Numbered from the stretch's first letter, positions 1-8,037 are shown. The stretch is 64,000 bases of DNA from Dokdonella_A sp937902695 (GCA_048498135.1 JBEHYO010000003.1:1-64000), one strand, 5' to 3'. Notes: generated by a model from the sequence alone, not told the origin. Numbers and translations are program-made.

Positions 1-26
1 TCACCTGAGCGACGCGCGCGGCCGCA

Positions 27-3000
27 TCAGGCGGCGCTGTCGGATTTCCGTCCGGAGGAATCGTCGTCGCCGTCCGCGTCGGGCTCCCGACGTGCGGGCG
101 CATGCGGCGTCGATGCGATCGTCGGCGATGCGACGTGCGGATTCACGCCGGCCGGTGCCGATGGCTGCGGCGCAGCGAGCGGGAGATCGAGCGTCGTCTG
201 TGCGCGTTCGCGTGGCGGCTCCGCCTGGGACGGCACCGATGCGTGCGGTGTTTCGCGCGGCACGCTCGGCGTCGACAGGATCGCCGCGTCCGTTGGCGTG
301 GATGCGTCGGAACGCTTCGTCTCCTGCGGCGGCAAACGCGCTGCGTCGGATGCGTGCGCCGGCGGCGATTGAGCCGGTACGGGCGAGGGTGCGCGCGGCG
401 GTTCGACGGCGCGCGCCGACGATGCCGGCGCAGCAGACGGACGATCGGGCGGCGCGGATTCGCGCGGCTGTGCGGGCATGTACGGTGCGGGCGCAGGCTC
501 GGCGACGCGCGCGACATCCGGCATCGGCGAACGCTCGGACGCCTGATACGGTTTCACCGGCGCGTGAGCAAACGGCGGCGTATCGAACGTCGCGCGTTCG
601 CGCGGCGGTTCCGACGGTTTCTCCGAAATGCTCGGACGCGGCGTTTCGCTCGCGGTCTTGTCGGCCTCCACGGGCATCGTCTGCGGACGCTCGCTCGGTT
701 GCGCGGGTGCCGGAGAGAGAGGCTGCGAGGCGACCGGCGGGCTCGACGCGGTGAACGCCTCCGTGCTGCGCGATTCGCTGCCGGCCATCGGCGCGGATGG
801 AGGCGGCGGCGTTACCGGACGCGGATGCGAAGCGCCGCGCGATTCGCGGCCCCGATCCTCGTCGTCGAAATCGCTTCCGCCTGCAGCGTTCGGCTGCGCC
901 GGCAGTGCGGCGTCGTCCGCGCCGCCGGCACCCTTGCGCCGACGACGGCCGCCGCGGCGACCGCGGCGACGCGAACGCATCTCGTCACGCGAGCCGCCTT
1001 CAATCGAAGAAGGATCGAGCGACGGCGCCGGCAGTGCGACGCGTTCGGGCGTCGCGGCGGCTGCTTGCGGCACCTCGCCGGGTACCGCGAGTGCAGATGA
1101 TGCTGCGATCGCGGCGGGTTGCGCCGGCTTCGATTCGACCGGCTGGCGCGGTTCGCGCGGCTCGCGGGGTTCCCTCGCCGGACGTTCCTGCGGCGGACGC
1201 TGCTGGCCGACGGCCGGCTGCTCACCGGTCGTGCGCGGCTGGCGCTCGTCGCGCCGCGGCCCGTTAGCACGCTGCGGCGGCGGCTGCTTCGGGCCCTGCG
1301 GAGTGCGCGGCTCCTGCGAACGCGCATCGCGCTTTTGCTGGGAATCCTGCCGCGGCGGTCGTTGCGATTGCGACTGCTGGCGATTGTGTTGCGTGCCGCG
1401 CCCCTGGCCGCCCTCGCGACCGGCCTGGCGCTGCGCAGGGCGCTGCGTCGATGCCGGCTTCGCCGCGGGCGGCGGCGGTGCCGCGGCAGGCTCGCCGCGG
1501 AAGAACCCGAACAGTTTGGAGAGGAAGCCGCCGCTGCCGTTGCTGGCGGGTGCTGCGGCAGCGGCCGGAATAACGGGCGCAGGCTTGACCGGATCGGCTT
1601 CGACAGGCTCGGGACGCTCCGGCGCCGGCGTCGCGCGGACCACGCCGGCGACGGCAGGCTGCTCGGGCTCCTCGCTCGGGCGTGCCATCTGCGGCAGCGC
1701 GGTCGGCTGCACCGGCGTCGTGCGCTGGTAGCTCGGCTTCATGTCCTCGCCGATGTCCGCCGACTTCAGGCGCTGGATCTCGAGGTGCGGCGTTTCGAGC
1801 TTGTCGTCGGCGACGACGATGACGGCGACGTCGTGCCGGACCTCGATCTCGTTGAGCTGCTTGCGCTTCTCGTTGAGGAGGAAGTTCGCCACCGTCGGCG
1901 GCGCCTGCACGAGCACCTGGCCGGTGTTTTCTTTCATCGCGTGTTCTTCGACGAGGCGCAACGCCGAGAGCGAGAGCGATTCGACGCCGCGGATGCGGCC
2001 GTGGCCTTCGCAGCGCGGGCAGACGATCTGCGTCGCTTCGCCGAGACTCGGACGCAGGCGCTGGCGCGACATCTCGAGCAGGCCGAAGCGCGAGATGCGC
2101 CCGATCTGCACGCGCGCCCGATCGAGCTTCAGCGCGTCGCGGAGCTTTTCCTCGACGTCGCGCTGGTGGCGCGGCGAATCCATGTCGATGAAGTCGATGA
2201 CGATGAGGCCGCCGGCGTCGCGGATGCGCAGCTGCCGCGCGATCTCGACGGCCGCCTCGCAGTTGGTGTTGAACGCGGTCTCCTCGATGTCGCCGCCCTT
2301 GGTCGCCTTCGACGAGTTGATGTCGATCGCGGTCAGCGCTTCGGTCTGATCCATCACGATCGAGCCGCCGGACGGCAGGCGCACCTGGCGCTCGAACGCG
2401 TTCTCGATCTGCGTCTCGATCTGGAAGCGCGAGAAGAGCGGCGTGGTGTCCTTGTAGAGCTTGAGCTTGCGCAGGTTGTTCGGCATCACCTGCTGCATGA
2501 ACTCGCGCGCGTCGTTGTAGAGATCCTCATGGTCGATGAGGATCTCGCCGATGTCGCCGCGCAGGTAATCGCGGAGCGCACGGATGATCAGCTTCGATTC
2601 CTGGTAGATCAGGAACGGTGCCGGGCGCGACTCGGCGGCTTCGGAAATCGCTTTCCAGAGCTGCAGGAGGTAATCGAGATCCCACTGGAGCTCCTCGGCG
2701 TCGCGGCCCATGCCGGCCGTGCGCACGATGAGGCCCATGTCCTCGGGGAGATTGAGGTGATCGAGCGCGTCCTTGAGGTTCTGCCGGTCCTCGCCCTCGA
2801 TGCGGCGCGAGACGCCGCCGGCGCGCGGGTTGTTCGGCATCAGGACGAGGTAGCGGCCCGCGAGGCTGATGAATGTCGTCAGCGCCGCGCCCTTGGTGCC
2901 GCGTTCTTCCTTGTCGACCTGGACGACGACGTCCTGGCCTTCCTTCAGGAGCTCGCGGATGGCGGCCTTGTTGTGGTCGACGCCGGAGGCGAAGTACAGC

Positions 3001-3224
3001 CGCGATATTTCCTTGAGCGGGAGGAAGCCGTGGCGTTCTGCGCCGTAGTCGACGAAGCAGGCTTCCAGCGAAGGCTCGACGCGCGTGATGCGCCCCTTGT
3101 AGATGTTCGCCTTCTTCTGTTCTTTCGAGGGGATCTCGATATCGAGATCGTAGAGGTTCTGCCCTTCGACGATAGCCACTCGCAACTCTTCACGCTGAGT
3201 CGCGTTGATCAACATGCGTTTCAT
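27..3224 (-). CDS. rne: Ribonuclease E
   Basis: This is the endoribonuclease that starts mRNA decay and processes rRNA and tRNA; it scaffolds the degradosome at the inner membrane. The N-terminal half (residues 1 to about 500) matches RNase E/G: an S1 RNA-binding region at about 35-120, the catalytic metal-binding aspartates D301 (AIDINS) and D344 (VIDFIDM), and the zinc-link cysteines C402 and C405 (CPRCEGHGR). From about 510 to 1065 the protein is low-complexity, rich in Pro, Arg, Gln and Ala, with an RRRGRRGGRRRR stretch, as expected for the disordered RNA- and partner-binding half. Length (1065 aa) is close to the E. coli enzyme (1061 aa). The ATG start begins MKRMLINATQ, the family N-terminus. 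It is divergent from rluC across a 365-bp structured gap. Confidence 0.97.
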   Translation of the reverse strand: MKRMLINATQREELRVAIVEGQNLYDLDIEIPSKEQKKANIYKGRITRVEPSLEACFVDYGAERHGFLPLKEISRLYFASGVDHNKAAIRELLKEGQDVVVQVDKEERGTKGAALTTFISLAGRYLVLMPNNPRAGGVSRRIEGEDRQNLKDALDHLNLPEDMGLIVRTAGMGRDAEELQWDLDYLLQLWKAISEAAESRPAPFLIYQESKLIIRALRDYLRGDIGEILIDHEDLYNDAREFMQQVMPNNLRKLKLYKDTTPLFSRFQIETQIENAFERQVRLPSGGSIVMDQTEALTAIDINSSKATKGGDIEETAFNTNCEAAVEIARQLRIRDAGGLIVIDFIDMDSPRHQRDVEEKLRDALKLDRARVQIGRISRFGLLEMSRQRLRPSLGEATQIVCPRCEGHGRIRGVESLSLSALRLVEEHAMKENTGQVLVQAPPTVANFLLNEKRKQLNEIEVRHDVAVIVVADDKLETPHLEIQRLKSADIGEDMKPSYQRTTPVQPTALPQMARPSEEPEQPAVAGVVRATPAPERPEPVEADPVKPAPVIPAAAAAPASNGSGGFLSKLFGFFRGEPAAAPPPPAAKPASTQRPAQRQAGREGGQGRGTQHNRQQSQSQRPPRQDSQQKRDARSQEPRTPQGPKQPPPQRANGPRRDERQPRTTGEQPAVGQQRPPQERPAREPREPREPRQPVESKPAQPAAIAASSALAVPGEVPQAAAATPERVALPAPSLDPSSIEGGSRDEMRSRRRGRRGGRRRRKGAGGADDAALPAQPNAAGGSDFDDEDRGRESRGASHPRPVTPPPPSAPMAGSESRSTEAFTASSPPVASQPLSPAPAQPSERPQTMPVEADKTASETPRPSISEKPSEPPRERATFDTPPFAHAPVKPYQASERSPMPDVARVAEPAPAPYMPAQPRESAPPDRPSAAPASSARAVEPPRAPSPVPAQSPPAHASDAARLPPQETKRSDASTPTDAAILSTPSVPRETPHASVPSQAEPPRERAQTTLDLPLAAPQPSAPAGVNPHVASPTIASTPHAPARREPDADGDDDSSGRKSDSAA

Positions 3225-3589
3225 TGTCGTGATCCTTCAGCCGGCGCTCGACTGCCGTCGCGCGCTGCGCGGGTAACGCGCTGCGGGCGGACGGCGGCAG
3301 GAGCGCCTGCCGTTTTTCTTCTAATGCCGGCGCATCCGCGCGCCAGCGACCATTGGGTTGTTGTGCGTGCCCGGCCACCCTTCCCGTCGTTACGACGGGG
3401 AGCGGTGGTCGATTCGAACCGTTACGATGCGCTTCGGGTCCAGGCCGCGCTCCGACGGGAGTACCGACGGCAGGAGCTCAAAGGACGTCACGGACGAATG
3501 CGCCAAGGCTGGTTCAGGGCTCCCGCGGACGAGGCCCGAAACCGCGCGATACGCACCTGCAGCATATCAGTTCCGCCTGGATTTTTTCA
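3225..3589 (-). promoter_or_regulatory. Long structured 5' leader region of rne (divergent rne/rluC gap)
   Basis: This 365-bp gap has no gene of its own. From the promoter at 3561-3590 the rne transcript would begin near 3554 and carry a leader of about 330 nt. The leader includes a perfect 7-bp hairpin (3383-3399, CCCGTCG/CGACGGG with a 3-nt loop) and other GC-rich repeats. In E. coli the rne leader is similarly long and is the target through which RNase E controls its own mRNA. Autoregulation here is an inference from the leader length and the hairpin. Confidence 0.5.
3383..3399. other. Perfect hairpin in the rne leader
   Basis: The arms CCCGTCG (3383-3389) and CGACGGG (3393-3399) are exact reverse complements around a TTA loop. 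No T-tract follows on either strand, so it is a poor terminator candidate. A structural element of the rne leader is more likely. Confidence 0.5.
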
Positions 3590-3590
3590 A
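3561..3590 (-). promoter_or_regulatory. Sigma70-type promoter of rne, overlapping the rluC start
   Basis: Read on the minus strand, a TTGAAA -35 (3585-3590) lies 18 bp from a TATGCT -10 (3561-3566), matching consensus at 5/6 and 4/6 positions. The -35 hexamer touches the A of the rluC ATG at 3590, so RNA polymerase at the rne promoter would sit over the rluC start region. Confidence 0.55.
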
Positions 3591-4621
3591 TGAAGACACA
3601 GACTTCGGCGGGTTTTCGCGATCCGGCCTCCGCTCGCGGCGTCGAGACGGTCGAGGTGCCCGAGGACCGCGACGGCCAGCGCGTCGACAACTTCCTGACC
3701 GGCCGGCTGAGAGGGGTGCCGAAAAGCCACGTCTACCGGCTGCTCCGGACCGGGCAGGTCCGGGTCAACGGCAAGCGGGCCAAGCCCGATCACCGGCTCG
3801 CGGCGGGCGATGCGGTGCGGATTCCGCCGGTCCGGGTCGCCGAGCGGGCCGAAAGCGGGCCGCCGCCGGCCGCGCAATCGGCCCGGGTCGAGGCGGCGAT
3901 CCTGTCCGAAGACCGTGACTTTCTCGTCATCGACAAGCCGGCCGGCGTCGCGAGCCACGGCGGCAGCGGCGTCAGCTTCGGGGCGATCGAGCTGCTGCGC
4001 GCGGCGCGTCCGCGCGACACGCTCGAGCTCGTGCACCGGCTCGATCGCGACACCAGCGGCGTGCTCGTGCTCGCCAGGAAGCGTTCGGCGCTGACGGCGC
4101 TGCAGGCCGAGATCCGCGAGGGGCGCGTCGAAAAGCGCTATCTCGCGCTGCTCCAGGGGCGGCTGCCGACGCAGAAGATCATCGTCGATGCGCCGCTGCG
4201 GAAATTCGTGCTGCAGGGTGGCGAGCGCATGGTGCGCGTCGAGGACGACGGCAAGGCGTCGCGTTCGCGATTTGCCGAGGTCGAGCAGTTTGCCGGCGCG
4301 ACGCTGGCCGAGATCGCGATCGAAACCGGGCGCACGCACCAGATCCGCGTGCATTCGGCGCATATCGGGCATCCGGTCGCGGGCGACGAGAAATACGGCG
4401 ACAAGGCCTTCAATCGCGAGATGCGTGCGTTCGGGCTGAAACGGCTTTTCCTGCACGCGGCGCGTTTCGAGTTTTCGATCGGCGAGAAGACCTACGGCTT
4501 CAGCGCACCGCTGCCCGATGATCTGAAACGCGTGCTCGATGCGCTATCCGAAACTCGTCGTCCCCGCGAAAGCGGGGACCCGGCGCCTTCAGCATCGCCG
4601 CGGAAAAAGGCAAGTCCCTAG
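3590..4621 (+). CDS. rluC: 23S rRNA pseudouridine synthase, RluC type
   Basis: It converts uridines of 23S rRNA to pseudouridine; RluC acts at 955, 2504 and 2580 in E. coli. An S4 RNA-binding domain lies at about residues 20-85, followed by the RluA-family catalytic domain with HRLDRDTSG, whose catalytic Asp is D152. The start at 3590 (MKTQTSAGF) is chosen because the frame upstream of it lacks family features; no clear Shine-Dalgarno precedes it. The protein is 343 aa. The last 20 or so residues, including RPRESGDP, come from a palindromic repeat that also supplies the stop codon. Placement divergent to rne is typical for rluC. Confidence 0.93.
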   Translation: MKTQTSAGFRDPASARGVETVEVPEDRDGQRVDNFLTGRLRGVPKSHVYRLLRTGQVRVNGKRAKPDHRLAAGDAVRIPPVRVAERAESGPPPAAQSARVEAAILSEDRDFLVIDKPAGVASHGGSGVSFGAIELLRAARPRDTLELVHRLDRDTSGVLVLARKRSALTALQAEIREGRVEKRYLALLQGRLPTQKIIVDAPLRKFVLQGGERMVRVEDDGKASRSRFAEVEQFAGATLAEIAIETGRTHQIRVHSAHIGHPVAGDEKYGDKAFNREMRAFGLKRLFLHAARFEFSIGEKTYGFSAPLPDDLKRVLDALSETRRPRESGDPAPSASPRKKASP

Positions 4622-4644
4622 ATTCCCGCTTCGCGGGAACGACG
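4556..4644. repeat. Palindromic dispersed repeat (RPRESGDP type)
   Basis: Two hairpins face each other: TCCCCGC-GAAA-GCGGGGA (4561-4578) and TTCCCGC-TTC-GCGGGAA (4623-4639), bounded by the outer inverted repeat CGTCGT/ACGACG. It covers the end of rluC and reaches the last base before the phhB stop codon. A related element lies at 55632-55772. Such REP-like elements are common in high-GC proteobacteria and often act as bidirectional terminators; that role here is inferred. Confidence 0.75.
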
Positions 4645-4992
4645 TCATTTGTTGCCCGTCACGATGTCCTCGACCTTGGCGGCAGAGATGAAATCGTTGA
4701 GCGAAAGGCCGCCGACGTCGTGCGTCGAGTACTTCACGACGCATTTGTCGTAGTGCACTTCCAGATCCGGATGGTGATCCTCGCGATGCGCGATCGAAGC
4801 GACGGCGTTGACGAAGGCCATCGTGTGGAAGTAGTCGTCGAACTTGAATGTCTTCGCGATTGATCCGCCGTCGGTCGCTTTGGTCCAGCCCGGCAGGTCC
4901 TTCAGATAGCCCGCAATCGCGCCGGCCTCGACGCCGGCGTCCTTGCCCTTTCGCGGCACGCAATGCTGCGCGCGCAGCGCCTCGATGCTCAT
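4645..4992 (-). CDS. phhB: Pterin-4-alpha-carbinolamine dehydratase
   Basis: It dehydrates 4a-hydroxytetrahydrobiopterin, recycling the cofactor of phenylalanine hydroxylase. The 115-aa product has the family signature around HHPDLEVHYDKC, followed by the later His and Asp of THDVGG. The start at 4992 (MSIEALRAQ) is preferred over the upstream in-frame ATG at 5049, because the longer form would cover the promoter and add 19 residues unlike the family. No phhA lies nearby, so it may have a general pterin role or serve a distant hydroxylase. It is divergent from nfuA. Confidence 0.93.
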   Translation of the reverse strand: MSIEALRAQHCVPRKGKDAGVEAGAIAGYLKDLPGWTKATDGGSIAKTFKFDDYFHTMAFVNAVASIAHREDHHPDLEVHYDKCVVKYSTHDVGGLSLNDFISAAKVEDIVTGNK

Positions 4993-5028
4993 GGTGATTC
5001 CTCGCGTGGCCGTCGATTCGTGCTGGAA

Positions 5029-5034
5029 ATTATA
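5029..5034 (-). promoter_or_regulatory. Consensus -10 box for phhB
   Basis: The minus strand reads TATAAT, identical to the sigma70 -10 consensus, 37 bp upstream of the phhB start. The -35 region is weak (TGAAAA at 18 bp). Confidence 0.45.
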
Positions 5035-5039
5035 GTGGC

Positions 5040-5075
5040 GTGACCCCACGTCTTTTCAGGACTAGAATGGTCCTG
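5040..5075 (+). promoter_or_regulatory. nfuA promoter with an overlapping inverted repeat
   Basis: A GTGACC -35 (5040-5045), a 17-bp spacer and a TAGAAT -10 (5063-5068) form a plausible promoter. The perfect 6-bp inverted repeat CAGGAC (5057-5062) / GTCCTG (5070-5075) brackets the -10, which is where a repressor would bind. It does not match the IscR motifs known to me, so the regulator is unknown. Confidence 0.4.
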
Positions 5076-5105
5076 TTTTGACGGGCACGCCCAGCGAACC
5101 TCCAC

Positions 5106-5696
5106 ATGATCACGCTCTCGGAAAACGCGCAGGAACACTTCTCGAAGCTCGTCGCGCAGCAAGGCATCGACGGACTCGGCATCCGGCTCACCGCCGTCCA
5201 TGCCGGCACGCCGAAGGGCGATTGCCAGCTCGAGTTCTGCGAGCCGGGCGATCTCGCCGGCACCGAATGGGAAATCGAGTGCCGCGGTTTCTCGCTGTAC
5301 GTCGATGCGGCGAGCCGCCCGTTCCTCGACGGGGCGACGATCGACTTCGACAAGTCGCCGACGGGCGGCGCGCTCACGATCCGCGCGCCGGGTTTGCGCG
5401 GCGCGCCGCCCGCCGAGGATGCGAGCGTCGTCGAGCGCGTGCGCCATGTCATCGAGAGCGAGATCAATCCGCAGCTCGCCTCGCACGGCGGGCGCGTCAG
5501 CCTGCGCGAAGTCACGGCCGAAGGCATCGCCGTATTGCAGTTCGGCGGCGGCTGCCACGGGTGCGGCATGGTCGATGCGACGCTGCGCGGCGGCGTCGAG
5601 CGCACACTGATGCAGCGCGTGCCTGAAGTCACCGGCGTCGCCGATGCGACGGATCATTCGACCGGCGAGAATCCCTACACGCGTCGACGCGCGTAG
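5106..5696 (+). CDS. nfuA: Fe-S cluster carrier/biogenesis protein NfuA
   Basis: It carries [4Fe-4S] clusters to target enzymes, especially under oxidative or iron stress. The 196-aa protein has the expected two parts: a degenerate A-type scaffold domain (about 1-95) and a C-terminal NifU-like domain (about 105-185) with the cluster-binding CHGCG motif (CxxC). Length agrees with E. coli NfuA (191 aa). Start ATG is at 5106. It sits alone, convergent with the cytochrome genes. Confidence 0.95.
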   Translation: MITLSENAQEHFSKLVAQQGIDGLGIRLTAVHAGTPKGDCQLEFCEPGDLAGTEWEIECRGFSLYVDAASRPFLDGATIDFDKSPTGGALTIRAPGLRGAPPAEDASVVERVRHVIESEINPQLASHGGRVSLREVTAEGIAVLQFGGGCHGCGMVDATLRGGVERTLMQRVPEVTGVADATDHSTGENPYTRRRA

Positions 5697-5713
5697 GCGC
5701 CGACACGCCGGAC

Positions 5714-6067
5714 TCAGTCCCCGCCGACTTTTCCGTGCAGGTCGGTCAGCTTGCCTTGCGGCAACGAGGAAAAATACTCCGCGAGATCCTCGATGTCCGC
5801 ATCCGACAGCGTGCCGGCGAAGCCCGCCATGATCGGGTTCTTGCGGTCGCCGCTCTTGTACTCGTGCAGCGCCTTGGCGATGTAATCGCGGTATTGCCCG
5901 GCCAGGCGCGGGTACTGCGGATCGATGCCTGCGTTGCCGTCGGGGCCGTGACAGGCGGCGCACGCGGCGGCCTTGGTCTTGCCGGCGTCGGCATCGCCCG
6001 CGGCGTACGCGGTGGTCGAGGCTGCGAAGATCGCGAGTGCCAGCGGCACGAAGATACGGTGCGTCAT
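5714..6067 (-). CDS. Monohaem c-type cytochrome (class I, cytochrome c553/c5-like)
   Basis: A periplasmic electron carrier of 117 aa. A Sec signal peptide (MTHRIFVPLALAIFAAS, cut near AYA-A) is followed by one haem site CAACH at about residues 36-40 and a later Met (NPIMAG) that can be the distal ligand. The start at 6067 is preceded by GGAAG at good spacing; the in-frame ATG at 6094 would spoil the signal peptide. It forms a tandem pair with the next cytochrome, 23 bp apart. The redox partner cannot be told from the sequence; a terminal oxidase is possible. Confidence 0.9.
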   Translation of the reverse strand: MTHRIFVPLALAIFAASTTAYAAGDADAGKTKAAACAACHGPDGNAGIDPQYPRLAGQYRDYIAKALHEYKSGDRKNPIMAGFAGTLSDADIEDLAEYFSSLPQGKLTDLHGKVGGD

Positions 6068-6090
6068 CTCGGACTTCCTGTTCGATGCGG

Positions 6091-6420
6091 TCATGGCGCG
6101 GGCGTCAGGCTGGAGAGATAGGTGGCGACGTCCTTGATGTCCTGCTCGGACAGGCTCTCGCCCTGTGCGCGCATCGTCGGATGCGAGCGCTCGCCCTTCT
6201 TGTATTCGGTCAGCGCGGCGACGAGATAGTCGTAGTTCTGCCCGCCGATGCGCGGCACGTGATAGTTCGGGTACGCATTCTTCCAGCCCGGAATGCCGTG
6301 GCATCCGGCGCAGGTGTAGACCTTGAGCTTGCCGGCGGCGGCATCGCCCTTGGCGATGTCGGCGGCGGCGCAGGGCAGGGCAATCGATAAGGCAACGGCT
6401 AGCAGCAGCGCTCGGGTCAT
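6091..6420 (-). CDS. Monohaem c-type cytochrome, tandem paralogue
   Basis: A 109-aa secreted cytochrome c with a signal peptide ending in PCAAA, one CAGCH haem site, and SHPTMRAQ giving the likely axial Met. It resembles the neighbour downstream (EYKKGERSHPTM against EYKSGDRKNPIM), so the two are likely duplicates or the split halves of a dihaem c4-type protein. The start at 6420 is set by the signal peptide. It is the first gene of the pair; a TATACT -10 box lies upstream at 6531-6536. Confidence 0.9.
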   Translation of the reverse strand: MTRALLLAVALSIALPCAAADIAKGDAAAGKLKVYTCAGCHGIPGWKNAYPNYHVPRIGGQNYDYLVAALTEYKKGERSHPTMRAQGESLSEQDIKDVATYLSSLTPAP

Positions 6421-6807
6421 TGTCGATTCCGAAGATTGTTGGGCATGCCGATCGCGACCGTGCTCCCCGATCGATCCGATCGCACGGATCGCTCGACACG
6501 GACCGATGAACACAGGCGCGGAACCGCGAAAGTATAACGTGGTCCGATGGCGGCGTTGAGATGCGAAGGCTTGCGCGCGCGATGCCGTCTGCGCAGGAAC
6601 GCGCGGAACGCACGCGCGTGCGGCAAACCGCCGCAACCAAATGCGCTCTCGTCGCATCTGACAGCCCAGCGTGACTACCGGCTCAGGACGCCAGCGGGCC
6701 CGAAGCTCATGCTTCGCTGCAACAAAAAAATAACCGCGTTTTCCCTCTTGCGTCATCTAGTGATGTAGTCTAGTATAACACTAGATCAACGACCCAGGGC
6801 CTCCACC
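6421..6807. other. Divergent intergenic region, cytochromes / RND operon
   Basis: This 387-bp gap has no convincing gene. On the minus strand AGTATA (6531-6536) reads as a TATACT -10 for the cytochrome pair. On the plus strand the distal end holds the RND promoter and inverted repeat (6748-6786). The sequence around 6721-6780 is clearly richer in A and T than its surroundings. Confidence 0.6.
6748..6786 (+). promoter_or_regulatory. RND operon promoter with inverted-repeat operator
   Basis: A TTGCGT -35 (6748-6753) and TAGTAT -10 (6771-6776) are spaced by 17 bp; a TATAAC lies just downstream. A perfect 8-bp inverted repeat, ATCTAGTG (6755-6762) / CACTAGAT (6779-6786), spans the spacer and start site, with the inner repeat CTAGT/ACTAG (6770-6774, 6780-6784). 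This placement suits a repressor site. No regulator gene is adjacent. Confidence 0.5.
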
Positions 6808-8037
6808 ATGATCCCGACCCGTCTTTCCCTTCGCCCTCGCCGGGTCCTTCGTGCTGCCGGCACGCTGGGCCTCGCGGCGCTGATCGCCATGCTCTCCGGT
6901 TGTGGGGGCGGCGGTGGTCCCGGGGCCGACGCCACCGTCCAGGCCGCCATTCCGGTTGAGGTCGCTCCGGCATCGCACCAGCCTGTCACCGCCAATTACT
7001 CGGGCACCGCAACGCTCGAGGCCGTGGGCGACGCGCAGGTCGTCGCGAAGGCCAGCGGCATCATCCTGAAGCTCATGGTCGAGGAGGGCATGCACGTCGA
7101 GAAGGGCCAGCTCCTCGCCCAGCTCGACGACGACGCCGTGCGCAACAAGCTGGTGCAGGCCGAGGCGACGCTGAAGAAGGCGCAGGCCGCGTTCGACAAA
7201 TCGGAGAAGGGCATCGCGAAGAACCTGATCCCGCGTGCCGACTTCGATCGCGACAAGTTCGATCTCGAAACGCAGCGTGCGGTCGTCGAGGGCGCGAAGA
7301 TCGATCTTTCGTACACGCGCATTCTCGCGCCGATCTCCGGCGTCATCGCCAAGCGTTCGGTCAAGGTCGGCAATCTCGTCACGGTCAACCAGGCGCTGTT
7401 CCAGATCGTCGACATGGAGCCGCTGCAGGCCGTGTTGAACGTGCCCGAGCGCGACCTCGGCACGCTCAAGCCGGGCCAGCCGGTGCACCTGCGCGTCGAT
7501 GCGCTTCCGGATGCCGACTTCAACGGCACGGTCGCGCGCATCGCGCCGGTCGTCGACGCGACCAGCGGCACGTTCCGTGCGACCTGCGAGTTCCGCGATG
7601 CGACGAAGACGCTGAAACCGGGCATGTTCGGCCGCATCGAAGTCGTCTACGACCAGCGCCATGACGCGCTCGTCGTGCCGCGCTCGGCGCTCGTCGAGGA
7701 AGACGGCGAGAGCGCCGTGTTCGTCGTCGAGCCCGCGCCGCCGAAGAAGGCCGACGACAAGTCCAAGGATGCCAAGCCGAAGGCCAAGGCGGGCGAGGCG
7801 GTTGCAGCGGAGAAGAAGCCCGACGTGCCGCTCTTCATCGCCAAGCGCCGCGTCGTCAAGACCGGCTATTCCGAGAGCGACCGCATCGAGGTGCGCGATG
7901 GCCTCAAGGACGGCGAGCGCGTCATCACGATCGGCCGCAACGCCGTGCGCGACGGCACCGAAGTCACCGTGATCACGCCGCCGCAGCCGCAGGCGCAGGT
8001 CACCGCCGTTGCCAAGGCGCAGGAGTCCGGCACGTGA
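6808..8037 (+). CDS. RND efflux periplasmic adaptor lipoprotein
   Basis: The adaptor links inner-membrane RND pumps to an outer-membrane channel. The 409-aa protein has a lipoprotein signal with lipobox LSGC (C32), then a lipoyl-like motif (GMHVEKGQLLAQLDDD), a helical hairpin (about 105-165), and beta-barrel and membrane-proximal domains (about 180-310, 340-390). A lysine-rich insert (about 310-345, PKKADDKSKDAKPKAK) sits in the membrane-proximal region and is unusual. It is the first gene of the operon; its TGA overlaps the GTG of the next gene. No TolC-like gene is in the window. Confidence 0.92.
   Translation: MIPTRLSLRPRRVLRAAGTLGLAALIAMLSGCGGGGGPGADATVQAAIPVEVAPASHQPVTANYSGTATLEAVGDAQVVAKASGIILKLMVEEGMHVEKGQLLAQLDDDAVRNKLVQAEATLKKAQAAFDKSEKGIAKNLIPRADFDRDKFDLETQRAVVEGAKIDLSYTRILAPISGVIAKRSVKVGNLVTVNQALFQIVDMEPLQAVLNVPERDLGTLKPGQPVHLRVDALPDADFNGTVARIAPVVDATSGTFRATCEFRDATKTLKPGMFGRIEVVYDQRHDALVVPRSALVEEDGESAVFVVEPAPPKKADDKSKDAKPKAKAGEAVAAEKKPDVPLFIAKRRVVKTGYSESDRIEVRDGLKDGERVITIGRNAVRDGTEVTVITPPQPQAQVTAVAKAQESGT

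Noticed and set aside
3402..3425. T-loop-like GGTTCGAATC motif suggesting a tRNA on the minus strand
   Set aside because: The flanking bases do not pair into a T stem, and no acceptor or anticodon arm can be built around it.
3353..3589. Longer start for rluC
   Set aside because: The added 79 residues lack family similarity and would cover the rne promoter and leader.
1119..3593. 824-codon open frame antisense to rne
   Set aside because: It mirrors the codon pattern of rne, is almost all Arg/Leu/Ala/Asp, has no family features and no ribosome site. It is a high-GC shadow.
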